Counted from the first letter of the stretch, positions 8,704 to 17,931 are shown. The stretch is DNA of 20,935 nt from Jimgerdemannia flammicorona (GCA_003990745.1 RBNI01001762.1:1-20935); one strand, 5' to 3'. The notes: a model not told the origin generated them from the sequence alone. Numbers and translations are program-made.

Positions 8704-9060
8704 CCATTTATTTTCCTGTTGGTGATAGATTGACTTGAAGGCTGGCTTGGCATCTGGAACAGTCTTGATGGCATGGTCTACTGCTCATTTGAGAGATAGG
8801 CCTTTTGGGAGTTTCTTCGGAAATATATCTCAGAATTTCTGAAGTAGTAGTCTGACATGGCTGTCAACTTTGGAAAAGTCTTCTTCAGAGTTCTTGGGTT
8901 CTCCCTTGGATGGATGGATGGAGATAGCAAAGAGAGGACATTTCTTGGCTAATTTCTTGAGTTATAGCTTGTTGATGTGGGTGATCTTTGGCCCAGGGTC
9001 ACTAGAATTGAGTGGGTTCTTTTCGCCTTACAGTTTGAAGTTGTGGCGTCCTTTCTTGAT
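8704..9060 (-). pseudogene. Protease-RT linker and extreme start of RT, Gypsy-B
   Basis: The frame gives HPSKGEPKNSEEDFSKVDSH, then DIFPKKLPKGLSLKWAVDHA and DAKPAFKSIYHQQENKWL, the standard run-in to a Gypsy reverse transcriptase (FP.ELP...VDH.I...P.A.P...YR). Homology ends at about 8704, just as the RT palm begins. TAA and TGA stops interrupt the frame. Confidence 0.8.
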
Positions 9061-9450
9061 GGTCAGAGAATGGTTTACCCAATCGATCATGGGGTTCTCT
9101 TGTTTCAACCATAGAGTTCCAAGGATGATTTCATTATCCGGGAGTAGTACAATTTGAAGGGTAACATGTACTCAATAGTCATCGATTCGGAAGGGCAGAT
9201 TGTGGACTTCCTTGCTAATGATATGTGAGGTTCCATCAGCTGTAGCAACTGCTTGAGTTTGTTGTACTGAAGAGGTGAAGACCTTGAGTCTGTTGGCTGT
9301 TTATTCATTGATGAAGTTGCCTGAGGCACCACTGTCTATCATGTTCTTGACAGGTGCTCGATTGATAAAAGCTTTAAGTGTAAGCAGTTTGTCTGATCCA
9401 ATGGTGGTAATTTTGGTTGTAGGAGCTTTCCTTCTGTTGGTTCTTCTTTG
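9060..9450 (-). pseudogene. Aspartic protease domain of Gypsy-B
   Basis: An intact active-site block, NMIDSGASGNFIN (about 9310-9348), is followed after one stop by the C-terminal block NEIILGTLWLKQENPMIDW (about 9085-9141). Unlike Gypsy-A, the DSG triad is preserved. It follows the dUTPase domain directly, separated by a linker with SYVNKLAQRRTNRR. Confidence 0.88.
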
Positions 9451-9599
9451 AGCTAGTTTGTTGACATAAGAGAAACAATCATCAATCATTCGAGAAGAGT
9501 ACATTCCAATACCATGGGGGCATCAGCCACTTGGTATATATCCATCTTCGATTTTCTTGTAGAATTGTTCTTCCTTGTTCATGGTAGGTTGGACTGGGG

Positions 9600-9960
9600 C
9601 CTTGTTTGATGAGCCAAATCCTTTGGATTCTCGGATGGTGGGCAGTAGTTCAGGGACTTCCTTGACTGTCAGGGTTGACTCGATTTTCTCGAATAGGATC
9701 TGGGCAATACAGAATCCAATGGGAATCTTGAAGGGTATCCAACTGTGGTTTCAGAATAGGACAATAATTTCACCTGTATAATCTTCATCAATGACTCCTC
9801 CTTCTACTGAAAGTCCTTTTAATGCTAGGCTGCTGCAACAGCATATTCTTCCAACATGTCCTTCAGGAATTTGGATACTGATTCCTATGTAGACTTGCTT
9901 GACTTCTCGGTTAGAGACTGTAACTTCTTCGGCTGTATACAGGTCATATCCAGCTGCTTT
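9600..9960 (-). pseudogene. dUTPase domain of Gypsy-B polyprotein
   Basis: Motifs in order are AAGYDLYT (motif 1, 9934-9957), VGRICCCSSLALKG (motif 2, with Cys where an Arg and small residues are usual), GGVIDEDYTGEI (motif 3 with its conserved Asp), FCIAQILFEKI (motif 4) and ESKGFGSS (motif 5, about 9608-9632). The domain lies in frame between the zinc-knuckle region and the protease, as in Gypsy-A. One TAG stop lies between motifs 3 and 4. It matches the trimeric dUTPase pattern better than the Gypsy-A copy. Its likely role was to reduce uracil incorporation during reverse transcription; that is inferred from the family. Confidence 0.92.
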
Positions 9961-9989
9961 TTGACTTCCTTTGGTTGAGACTTTGGCAG

Positions 9990-11648
9990 TTTGTCTTAAC
10001 TTGATAAAGTCTAGGGTTCTGGTGGTCAGGTTGTTGAGGTGGTGCAGAGTGGTAACAGTTGCTTGTATTGCTGTTCGGGGTTTTCAGTTAGGGCAGGCAC
10101 TGGCCATATGTCCTGTCTTTTGGCAATAGAAGCATGCTCTGCTTCTTCTAAGTTCATTCCTTTCGCCTTCAGTGAGTTTCTTAAAGGTACTCGGCTGGGT
10201 GGGTTCATGATTTCTGGGTATCCACGAAGTGGATGTTGAGGGAGCTTGAGATGTTTCATGCTTGGGTTCTTCTTTCTTAGTCCAAGTTTTTTCCTTGTTG
10301 TTGAATTGTCTTTGGGGCAGAATTGGTCCAGCTGTTAAGATTTGCTTGACCATTGTCTTGATTCTTGCCAGGTACTATTGTTGGTGGTCACAATCAACTA
10401 GACGTCCTTGTTCTCAGATTTTTCTAGTAAGCCATTCAGGCAGGGCATCAAATAAATGATCTGCTCTTGTATCATTTTGTGCTTCATCATTGGTAATATA
10501 TCCTAGGCCAACAGTGTTCAGGAGTGACTCGAGTTTTGTACAGAAGGTTTCAAATTCCTCCTTGCCATGTACATTGAATTTGAGATTGCGGAGTTTTACT
10601 CAGGATTCAGCAATCATGGTTTCGCTGTGATATTGAGCAATCATGAGTTGTTTAAGTTCAGGGGCTGCAGGATGGGCTCCATATCCTGGGGCATTGTTTG
10701 CTGCATTCTGAGCAACTACTGCAGGTCAGGTGTCCCATATAAGGGGTTTTTCAGGAAGGGTTCACCACCATTCTTCAGCAGGTCCTCAGAAGAATGTAAC
10801 AACTTGGTGGACATAGGCTGTAGTGGTAGCAAAGAGTTGTTCCAGAGTATGGTCTTGATTGTTTGTCAGGACATGGTCAGCGACTCACTCATTGGTCCAT
10901 TGATTGGTTTCAAAGTTGGTGTCAACTACACTAATGAAGTTTTGGACTTCTTGTGCAGTACCATTGAAGGTAGGTAGACTCAGATTTTTTGTAGGTTGGG
11001 TCTGTTTGGCTAAGGCAGTAATGGTTGCTGCCATTATGGCTACCTGGGCTGTGAGGTCTAGAATTTGTTGGTTTGCCATATTGTTTACTAGAGGTGGTTG
11101 GACTGCTGATAGTGGTGTTACTGGTACTACTTGAGGTACTGGTGCAGAGTGTGATGGAGTTCTTTGAGTCTGTGTAAGTTGCTAGAGTAATAGTTGTGGG
11201 TCTGAGTAAGGGCTTGATAGATGGCTGTCTGTTATTGTATAGGTATATTCTGTCCTGATGGAGGTACGTCTCCTTTGGCAGTGTATCTGGGATCAAATTC
11301 ACTGAGATACTCCTCCTCTTCTTTGGTTTGGTTCCCATGTAATTGGGTTTGCTCAGCATCAAAGTAGATAGAATCAGTTGTATATCTGATTTCAGATGGA
11401 CTTAATTCAAAGTCAAGTTCTAGTTCAGTATTGGTTTCAGATTCAGGTAAGGCTGTAGCAGGGCCTACTTCAGGTTCAGAATCAGGTAGTTGATGAAGGG
11501 TTTCTCTTGCTTCTTCCTTAAGAATATGTAGTATAACGTGGTCTTGGTTCTGGTTCAGTGAAAGTTGGTAGAGTTGAGCCACTTGGCTACAGAGGCTTGG
11601 GCTTTGTGAGGAACTAAGACTAGAAAGACTGCTGCTGGTTGTCCTAGG
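9990..11648 (-). pseudogene. Gypsy-B Gag with zinc knuckle
   Basis: Starting in an acidic, Glu/Ser/Asp-rich N-terminal stretch (11232-11582), the frame continues through MANQQILDLTAQVAIMAATI (from 11079), LSLPTFNGTAQEVQNFI, the capsid hallmark FF*GPAEEWW (about 10770-10795), FETFCTKLESLLNTVGLGYI and ADHLFDALPEWL, to a perfect CX2CX4HX4C knuckle, CFYCQKTGHMASAC (about 10090-10131). TGA and TAG stops interrupt it in several places, mostly where an Arg or Gln is expected. A TGA directly after the knuckle separates it from the dUTPase frame. Confidence 0.9.
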
Positions 11649-12350
11649 TCACTTGGGTTTGTGGAGCTGACAAAACTCTTGTTGAGAAGAGTAAAGAAGG
11701 CTTCTATAAGACCTTCTTCATCCTGACTTGCTGGGTGTAGTGCAAGGAGTTCAGTGAATAAGGTTTCGCCTATTTGCTGGTTTAATCAGAGTACTTCTTT
11801 TTTTGAATGAAGTTTGTCCCACTTGTTGCAGGTGTGGAGGTCAAATTGTCCTTATATGTCAGGTTCAATTCTCTTCAGATTGTCAGATGGTTCAGAATAA
11901 ATTCCAGTTCAGAGGTTGGGCTCTATACCAACTTATAGGAATTCACAGAAGGGTTTGTAGCAGGATGAGAAAGCGTCTTGAAGTGGAATTGGATTGTAAA
12001 CTGCTGCTATCAAGTTGTAAGAGGGTTGCTTTTTAGGGTAACCATTACGTAGTTCTGAAAGAGTTCTCTGGAAGTTCTGGGTATTCTGGAAGACTGTTTT
12101 CTTATGATCAAGATCAATTTCATATGGAGTACATCCTCTACGCTTATTGATTTCAAGATTGGGTTGACATCTCAACCAAAGTTCTTTCTTTGGACTAGTT
12201 CTGGATGTTTAGGATTTTCCATATTTCAGGAAGTTCAAGAAACTAAGACCAGCTTAGTTGAATTGACATATCACTGCAGACAATACCCAATTAGGAAATT
12301 TCGTGATGGGGTTAGGAGTGGGACTTAACAGGGAGTGGATTTATTTAAGA
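11555..12350 (-). pseudogene. Upstream ORF1 of Gypsy-B, function unknown
   Basis: A long frame upstream of gag reads LWLRCQPNLEINKRRGC, TLSELRNGYPKKQPSYNLIAA, FDLHTCNKWDKLHSKKEVL, TLFTELLALHPASQDEEGL and VFLVLVPHKAQASVAKWL before a TGA at 11555-11557. Its few internal stops (TAA, TGA) all sit where one transition would restore a sense codon, so it looks like about 260 residues of real protein. It overlaps the open gag frame by roughly 95 bases, with gag in the -1 frame relative to it. I do not recognise the family; it has no zinc knuckle, protease or RT motif. Its start is unclear because the frame is open from about 12350. Confidence 0.55.
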
Positions 12351-12690
12351 GTGGTTTGTGGGTTATTAAATAGATTTATTTGCTATTCATAATATTGCTA
12401 TACTAGGAGTAGTTGTGTAAAGGGGTATTGTGGGAAAGTGCTCAGGAGTTGTGTTCAGATTGTTCAGGTCTGAGATTCTGAGGTCTGGGGGAGGGGGTAT
12501 TTATACTAGTAAGGGGCTATCTGGACTATGCTAGATCTGGATATAGCACTAAGTACTTTGCTGAGTTAAAATGCAGTCACATAGTACAAGTGTGATCTGA
12601 TATATCAAGAGATCGTCTGACTGCTGAGTCAGTTCACAGTCACATCATACAAGGCTAATCTAACTATACTATGACTGCTAACCTATTTAT
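12340..12690 (-). promoter_or_regulatory. Possible 5' LTR or promoter of Gypsy-B
   Basis: This non-coding stretch lies just upstream of ORF1. On the minus strand it contains a TATA-like AGTATAAATACCCC (12497-12510), then a pyrimidine-rich leader, then AATAAA-like GCAAATAAATC near 12372-12382. That order (promoter, then polyadenylation signal) is typical of an LTR. A diverged pair CAGTCACATAGTACAAG and CAGTCACATCATACAAG (about 12572 and 12638) also occurs. There is no second copy in the window, and I cannot identify a primer-binding site, so the call is tentative. Confidence 0.35.
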
Positions 12691-12694
12691 GGTT

Positions 12695-13870
12695 TTAGGC
12701 ACTGTCTGGATAGTCTTCGATGACATCGCCATCAATTGCTTCATCTCTGATAAAGTAGTCATCTAGGAAAAGTAGTTCACAGATTACTTCTCCTTGTTCG
12801 CTGAGGTAGTAATACATTGGAACTTCATCTCCATCCCACAAGATAGCATCATCTGTCTCATATGCTGGATAAGGTGTTGGTGGGCAAAGAAGTGGTGCAT
12901 CATTTTTGCTTTCATCGGATTCACTGTCTGCATACCTTCTATAGGTTACAGCACTATAAGTCATGGGGTTGTAGTAAGCTGGCAGCTGTGGTTCATGTTG
13001 CTCATACTCAGGTGGTGAAGTGGTTGGTTTGGCTTTGAGGGTTGTCTGAAGGTACAGGTTGTGTTCTCTGGTCTCTTCATTGTAGTTGAAATAATTGGGG
13101 GTGAATGTAGATTGGTATTTATGCCAGTAGTTGTTGTCCCAATAAGTCTCATATGTGATTATAAACTGTTGTAAGTTCATCAGCAAGGTTGGCAGTGTGA
13201 TCAGAGTTGGTAGAGATCCTTGGCTTGAGGTCATGTCAGTGTCAGAGAGATCATTGTCTTCTGCTTTATCTTCATCAAATCAGATTATATCATAGATGTC
13301 CTTCATAGCATATCCAACTTGGGGCATTTGCAGGATATGGTCATCAGGGTGTGGGAAGGTTCTGTCAGTAGTCTGAACATATTCGAGGTACTTGTGGTTG
13401 AGTTCTTGTATCATGTCATCGATTTGGCCATAGGACAGAGTAGTAACCATTTCGCTAATAGTAACTTGGAGGTGGGGAATAAAGGTGCTGTACTCATAGA
13501 AGAGTTCTCGGTGTTTGTGGGCAATGAGCTTCTGGTATTGAGACATCTGGGTAATATCTATATCATGGTGGTGTTCAACCATGTCTTCTAGGAGGCAGCC
13601 AATCTGGTAGTAGCTTGAGATTTGTCCAATCTAGTAGGCCTTGTTAAGCATGTTCAGGGTATTCCATTGGACTTCTATGAAGTAGAGGGGTGCTTGGCTA
13701 TAGATATTTATGAGGGGCAGAGGGGGTGTGGCTTGGTTGACAATGGTATTCCAAATGTCAGCACAGATGCCGTTGTAGATCTTGGTGGTCATATTTGTAT
13801 GTTTGGAAGTTGTAGTTGTTGTTTGTTTTGGTTCTCTTTCGATGCATCTCGGGGCTTGGTATATATGCAT
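12695..13870 (-). pseudogene. Broken acidic, Tyr-rich ORF of unknown function
   Basis: Three consecutive open segments in one frame are separated by single stops near 13628 (TAG) and 13278 (TGA), both explained by one C-to-T change. The likely start is MTTKIYNGICADIWNTIV (about 13790); then come NIYSQAPLYFIEVQWNTLNML, ITQMSQYQKLIAHKHRELF, SEMVTTLSYGQIDDMIQELN, a Pro-rich region (PPTPYPAYETDDAILW) and an acidic tail ending DYPDSA at 12695. In all it gives about 365 residues. I see no domain I can name, no zinc knuckle and no membrane segment. It ends directly against the presumed LTR of Gypsy-B, so it may belong to that element, a neighbouring element or the host. Confidence 0.55.
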
Positions 13871-14160
13871 CTGTTCTTGATTGGTAAGATTCCGTTTGTA
13901 TGAACCTTGTATTCCATAACTTCATATTGACTCAGCTTTATGCGCTATGACTTCTGTTTGACTCAGCTTTGTGATCTTGTAGGTGATTTCCAGATTTGTT
14001 TGGAGGTTATGTGTGATTTCAGTGGCTTGTTCAGAGGGTGATGTGTGATTTCTATGGCTTGGAGGTTGTGCACTTACAGTTGCAAGGCATGCCTTTGGTG
14101 GCTGAGCTGTTGAGTCAATGTATCATGTGGTGGAGGTCTCAAAAGAAACAGAAGCAAGCC
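13870..14160. other. Non-coding stretch with short duplications
   Basis: No gene is supported. TGACTCAGCTTT occurs twice (about 13929 and 13954), and GTGTGATTTC with GGCTTG and GGAGGTT neighbours recurs three times at 13980-14065. These look like small local duplications. Confidence 0.5.
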
Positions 14161-14405
14161 TTCATAAGCAATCTTATGCAACTTATGCAACTCATCAGCA
14201 TGCAACTCATCAGCATGCAGCTCACTCACTCACTCACTCATGCTCTTTTTCTGAAATACCCATCTCCATATTTTATTTAATTTCATTTTTTACATGGTCT
14301 CCTCCTAAAAAATACCCACACCTGCACACAACCCACCTGCATGCAACTCACCCACATACAACCCATCCACATACAACTCATCTGCATGCAACCCATCTGC
14401 ACACT
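14160..14405. repeat. Short tandem repeats upstream of the spliced gene
   Basis: CATCAGCATGCAACT units and a CACT tetranucleotide run (14185-14240) are followed by about six imperfect 16-17 base units of the type ATCTGCATGCAACCC (14315-14405). Open frames across them encode only His/Thr-rich low-complexity peptide and are not believed to be genes. Confidence 0.8.
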
Positions 14406-14695
14406 TATCTCAGTCCCTCAAATCAGGGCTCAGTTCCATTGAAAAGGAGAGTTCAAAGTTATCCAAGTTCAACCACATCTGGTATCTGATCAGATAGAGA
14501 AATTCAAGGGCAAGATGTTCAGCATGAGTAGTACTAGCATCATCATCAAGGCTTGGGGGTCTATATTTAAATCAGAGCCAATTGTTCTTGACCAAGGGGT
14601 CCATTGGCCAGCAGGAGTAACCAACAATGGAGAGAACTATATCTTTATTAACAAATGTAGAGAGGTGATTGTGATGGTGGTAAGGAACCTCTACG

Positions 14696-14939
14696 GTAAT
14701 GAGCTTCACCACTATATCAACAAGATTTGTGAGAATTGCATCAAATACTGAGTGGCAGAAAAGAGGGGGTGAAAAAAGCAAGGAGGGGGGGTTTGAATAG
14801 GAATTGGGTATACTTCAACACTGGCGAAGAGTGAGTTCTGGAGTTCTGAAATCCCCTACACTTATCTCTCTTTTTTTTTTTTCTCTTCTCCAGATAAATC
14901 ACACTCTTTACTGATATACTCTTTTTGATATAATTCCAG
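14696..14939 (+). other. Predicted intron 1 of the unidentified spliced gene
   Basis: The donor is GTAATG and the acceptor AATTCCAG; splicing joins RNLY to EMHKILYPYQNF with the split codon G|AG. A strong pyrimidine tract (T run at 14870-14890 followed by CTTCTCCAG) offers an alternative acceptor. At 244 bases it is long for a fungal intron. Confidence 0.5.
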
Positions 14940-15148
14940 AGATGCACAAGATTCTGTACCCCTACCAGAACTTTAGAAGTGCTGTCGAAGAGCAAACTAT
15001 ATGTGAGCATGATACAGCCTGTGCGGTGATGGCAGCTATAATCTGAGGTTCTTTGAGCAGATTGGTGGAGCATACAGTAGGTCAGCTTGGCAGTGATCTC
15101 AGTATAACTGTATATACATTCTTAGTGCAATTTAGCATACCATATGAG

Positions 15149-15279
15149 GTGAGGAGCTCTACTTTTTTGGGGTGCTGCAGCCTGGGGAGATTCTGCAACC
15201 TGGGGGGTTTCTGTGGCCTGGGGGGTTTCTGCCCCCCTGTACACAAAAAGGACTGACCAGTTGCTATCTATTTTGGCAG
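15149..15279 (+). other. Predicted intron 2 with GC-rich tandem repeat
   Basis: The donor is GTGAGG and the acceptor TTTTGGCAG; the junction is phase 0, SIPYE to VFKLELSG. The intron holds three units of about 20 bases ending CCTGGGGGGTTTCTG (15175-15237). Confidence 0.65.
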
Positions 15280-15691
15280 GTTTTCAAGCTGGAGCTCTCA
15301 GGGCTGGACCAAGAGCAGGCATCCACCAGTACAGCCTGGCAGTATGAGGTCCTGGGCCAAGAGTTCACTCAATTGTATGCTTGTGTCACATCAGGATACA
15401 TTGGGTACAATATTTCTTTGCCCATACATACAGACAACAATGTCACTCTGATAATGTTTTACATCTCAGAAAAGAAGGACCCAACCTGGGAGAATAGCAG
15501 AGGAGTCTGGTATGACCTCACCTACAGTTTTGGGGTCTCATTTGCAGCCAACACAGCCATCCTCTTTCAACCACATGACCACCATGGCACTGTCGCCTTC
15601 AAGGAGAGCTCGGACATAACAGTCATTATACTCACAATGGATGATAGGCTCATCAAGGTCTGGGACCAGTGGGTGGAGTAGTTTTTGTAAG

Positions 15692-15785
15692 AGTTAGGCA
15701 ATCTTTCATGAGAGATAGGCAGTCTTTCATGAGGGTTAGGTAGTTATTTTGTATGGGTTGGACAGTCTTATATAGGGGGTTAGGC
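15692..15785. repeat. Imperfect tandem repeat of about 29 bases, four copies
   Basis: Units start GTTAGGCAATCTTTCATGAG and continue with variants GATAGGCAGTCTTTCATGAG, GTTAGGTAGTTATTTTGT and GTTGGACAGTCTTATATAG. The array begins within a few bases of the stop codon of the spliced gene. Confidence 0.7.
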
Positions 15786-15939
15786 CAGACACCTCTTCTG
15801 TAGCACTAGCTTAGCTGTTATACAGGGCCCTACTGGCTCCTTGGCCCTGCTCTACAGTACCATAGGTACAGCACTGTGGCACAGGGCCAGGGTGCCCATG
15901 GGACCCAAACTGGTGATGGGGCCTGAATCTGTGGTGGAC

Positions 15940-16050
15940 TTTGACTGCTAGAAGTACCCTTCAACCACCAGAAATACCCTCTGACTACCAGAAGTACCCT
16001 CTGACTGCCAGAAGTACTCTCTGATCACTAGAAGCACCCTCTGCCCTAGA
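15940..16050. repeat. 20-21 base tandem repeat, five copies
   Basis: Five units follow the pattern GACTRCCAGAAGTACCCTCT with one to four mismatches each. The array directly precedes the larger GC-rich array at 16061. Confidence 0.88.
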
Positions 16051-16060
16051 CTCCTTGGCA

Positions 16061-16720
16061 GCTTGGGGCTGCCCCTATGCCACTAGCAGAGGGCTGCAAA
16101 TTTTGTATGCTCTCTCTACCTGCTCTGCCCATCCTGGACACTTATGGCTTAGGACTGCCCCTTGCTGCCAGTAAAGGGTCACAAATTTTGCATGCTCTCT
16201 CACTGACCCCACACCCACCAATCCCACTGACTGACCCTACCCACTGACCTGGGCACTGACAGCTTGGGGCTGCCCCTTACTGCTAGCGGAGGGCTGCAAA
16301 TTTTGTGTGCTCCCTCTGCCTGCCCCATCTGTCCTAGATACTTGCGGCTTGGGGCTGCCCCTTGTTGCCAGTGGAGGGCTGCAAATTTTGTATACTCTCT
16401 ACACCAACCCTACACCCACCAACTTCATCGACTGACCCCACCCACTGACCTGGATGCTGACAGCTTGGAGCTGCCCCTTGCTGCTGGTGGAGGGCTGCAA
16501 GTTTTGCATGCTCTCTCTGCCAACCCCCCTGACTGAGACACTTGCAGCTTAGGGCTGCCCCTTGCTGCCAGCAGAGGGCTGCAAATTTTGCGCACTCTCT
16601 CTGCTGACCTGCTCACCAACCTGGGCACTGACAGCTTGGGGCTGCCCCTTGCTACTGGTGGAGGGCCACAAACATTGCATGCTCTCTCCACTACCACCGC
16701 CAACTCCACCAACTGCTGCC
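16061..16720. repeat. GC-rich higher-order minisatellite, seven cores
   Basis: Seven copies of a core of about 50 bases (GCTTGGGGCTGCCCCTTGCT, then AGAGGGCTGCAAATTTTG and GCATGCTCTCTC) start at 16061, 16147, 16262, 16347, 16463, 16547 and 16634. The spacings are 86, 115, 85, 116, 84 and 87 bases. Short and long units alternate, giving a dimer of about 200 bases. The long form carries an extra block with CTGACCYYACCCACTGACCTG. Several frames are open across the array only because units lack stop codons; I do not consider them genes. Confidence 0.9.
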
Positions 16721-17019
16721 CACTTGGGCCACAAACTCCAGGCCGAGTCCTCAGGATTTTTTACCTTTTTATTATTTTTGAAAGATATTAAATATTCCAC
16801 AAGGCCAACCAACTTATCTGCGAACCCCCAGGACTTGCTGAATTTTAGTGGCCTGAGCCCTACCAAGACTTCAGACATATATATGCCTAGATTGTCTCAG
16901 CATTCAGTACACACCTCTTTGGGGCAACAAGGTCTACCCCACCTGAGAACACCTGCTCGATGGGAGCACTGGAGGCAGGAATTACCAGGTAGTCCCAAGC
17001 TATGCCACATAGGCTGGAG

Positions 17020-17128
17020 AAGTCTGTTTGATGCAGCTGTATGTCCCGGTAGGTAGAGTAGTGGTTAGATTGGTGGGTTAAATTGGCCCAACACTCATCT
17101 GACAATACCCACCTAACAATCTACCTTC
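17020..17128 (-). other. Probable intron near the WW motif of hAT-2
   Basis: The MEVLN-stop-stop-K block (the two stops replacing WW) and LHQTDFSSLCGIAWDYLVIP are separated by about 110 bases that do not fit the protein. A donor GTAGAT next to the K codon and an acceptor GGGACATACAG are plausible. hAT-1 has extra sequence at the same place. Confidence 0.45.
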
Positions 17129-17931
17129 TACTAGTTGAGCACCTCCATGCCCTCCAGCAAGATCATGTGGTCACTGACGAGGTAAATGGTAAGTTCATCT
17201 ATTGATAGCAGCTCTTCCACTGATGGCTCTCTCTTCCTCTTTCTGCTGAAGTAAATGTGGGACAGGAGGGATCCTTCAGCATATTTGTCTGGACTTTGGC
17301 CAGAACCTTGCAGCAGTGCATAGTTTTTCTGATACACTTCAATTATGGCCTGCTTGGTTCTCTCAATGAAGTGCTGCTCCCAGCCCTGATCTTTATGGTA
17401 TTGTAGCTTTAAGCATGGGTCCAGTACTGTTCAAAGAAGAGAGGAGAGTGAGTTTTTATAGGGGTTTCTCTGTTTTGAAAGGGGCAATGGCCATATGCCA
17501 ACATTGACATATCTATACTGATTGAGTATACAGTAGTATCTATTTGGGAGTAGTACTTTTTGAGCTTACTAAGAGTAACCTCCACAGCATCTCTCTGATC
17601 TGGACTCAACTGTAAATCACTGTAACCCTCCAGCCTATCCTCAAGCTTATCCTCTAGCTGGTCAATCAGAAGGTTGTATACTAGTATTGCTGAGCTTATT
17701 GTTGGGGTTGTTTGTTTGACTATATCCTTTATACAATTGTCAAAATACTAGCAGTTATATATGGTGAGGTGTTATATTATGCAGAGGTAGACAAAATGAG
17801 TATGGAGGCTGACAAAACAAGTGTGGAGCCAGAGCAATCACTACTTACTTCCAAAACTCTGACAACATTCCTAAGTATATCCCACTCACTTTCACCTAGA
17901 GCCTTGGCTCATATTTCCTTATCAGCAGCCA

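Larger units (their letters stand above)
8704..12690 (-). mobile_element. Second Ty3/Gypsy fragment, opposite orientation (Gypsy-B)
   Basis: Reads on the minus strand as possible LTR, ORF1, Gag, zinc knuckle, dUTPase, protease and the very start of RT, then stops at about 8704 against the broken end of Gypsy-A. RNase H, integrase and the 3' LTR are missing. The proteins differ clearly from Gypsy-A in all shared domains, so these are two families and not an inverted duplicate. Gypsy-B keeps more CpGs and longer open frames than Gypsy-A, which suggests a younger insertion. Confidence 0.9.
14404..15681 (+). pseudogene. Unidentified three-exon gene; possible beta-helix oxygenase-like end
   Basis: Exon 1 ends at 14695 (frame open through LVSDQIEKFKGK to the Met at 14515, then SSTSIIIKAWGSIF and VHWPAGVTNNGENYIFINKC). 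Exon 2 is 14940-15148 (EMHKILYPYQNFRSAVEEQT). Exon 3 is 15280-15681 (VFKLELSGLDQ...LIKVWDQWVE, stop). Both splices preserve frame. In-frame TGA codons at about 14443 and at 15044-15046 could each come from CGA. From the Met the product would be about 263 residues. Exon 3 contains LPIHTDNNVTLIMFYI and NTAILFQPHDHHGTV, recalling the H-x-D...H metal ligands of 2-oxoglutarate/iron oxygenases on a beta-rich background, but the usual Arg about ten residues after the last His is absent. The function is therefore only a suggestion. It could be a host gene or element cargo. Confidence 0.6.

Noticed and set aside
8870..11134. Several plus-strand frames of 65-136 codons (8870-9157, 9575-9781, 10567-10977, 10904-11134)
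   Set aside because: All lie antisense to the Gypsy-B polyprotein, whose minus-strand frames carry Gag, dUTPase and protease motifs.
8704..12690. Gypsy-B as an inverted copy of Gypsy-A
   Set aside because: The zinc knuckle, dUTPase, protease and pre-RT sequences are clearly different proteins, so they are separate families.
14118..14489. His/Thr-rich open frame of 123 codons
   Set aside because: Its sequence is the translation of short tandem repeats; the adjacent frame carries the conserved-looking exon 1.
16061..16720. CRISPR array or gene cluster, because of regular spacing
   Set aside because: The spacers are themselves related and of two alternating lengths; this is a higher-order minisatellite.
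16264..17056. Overlapping frames on both strands across the GC-rich array
   Set aside because: They are open only because the repeat units lack stop codons; the peptides simply repeat and fit no domain.
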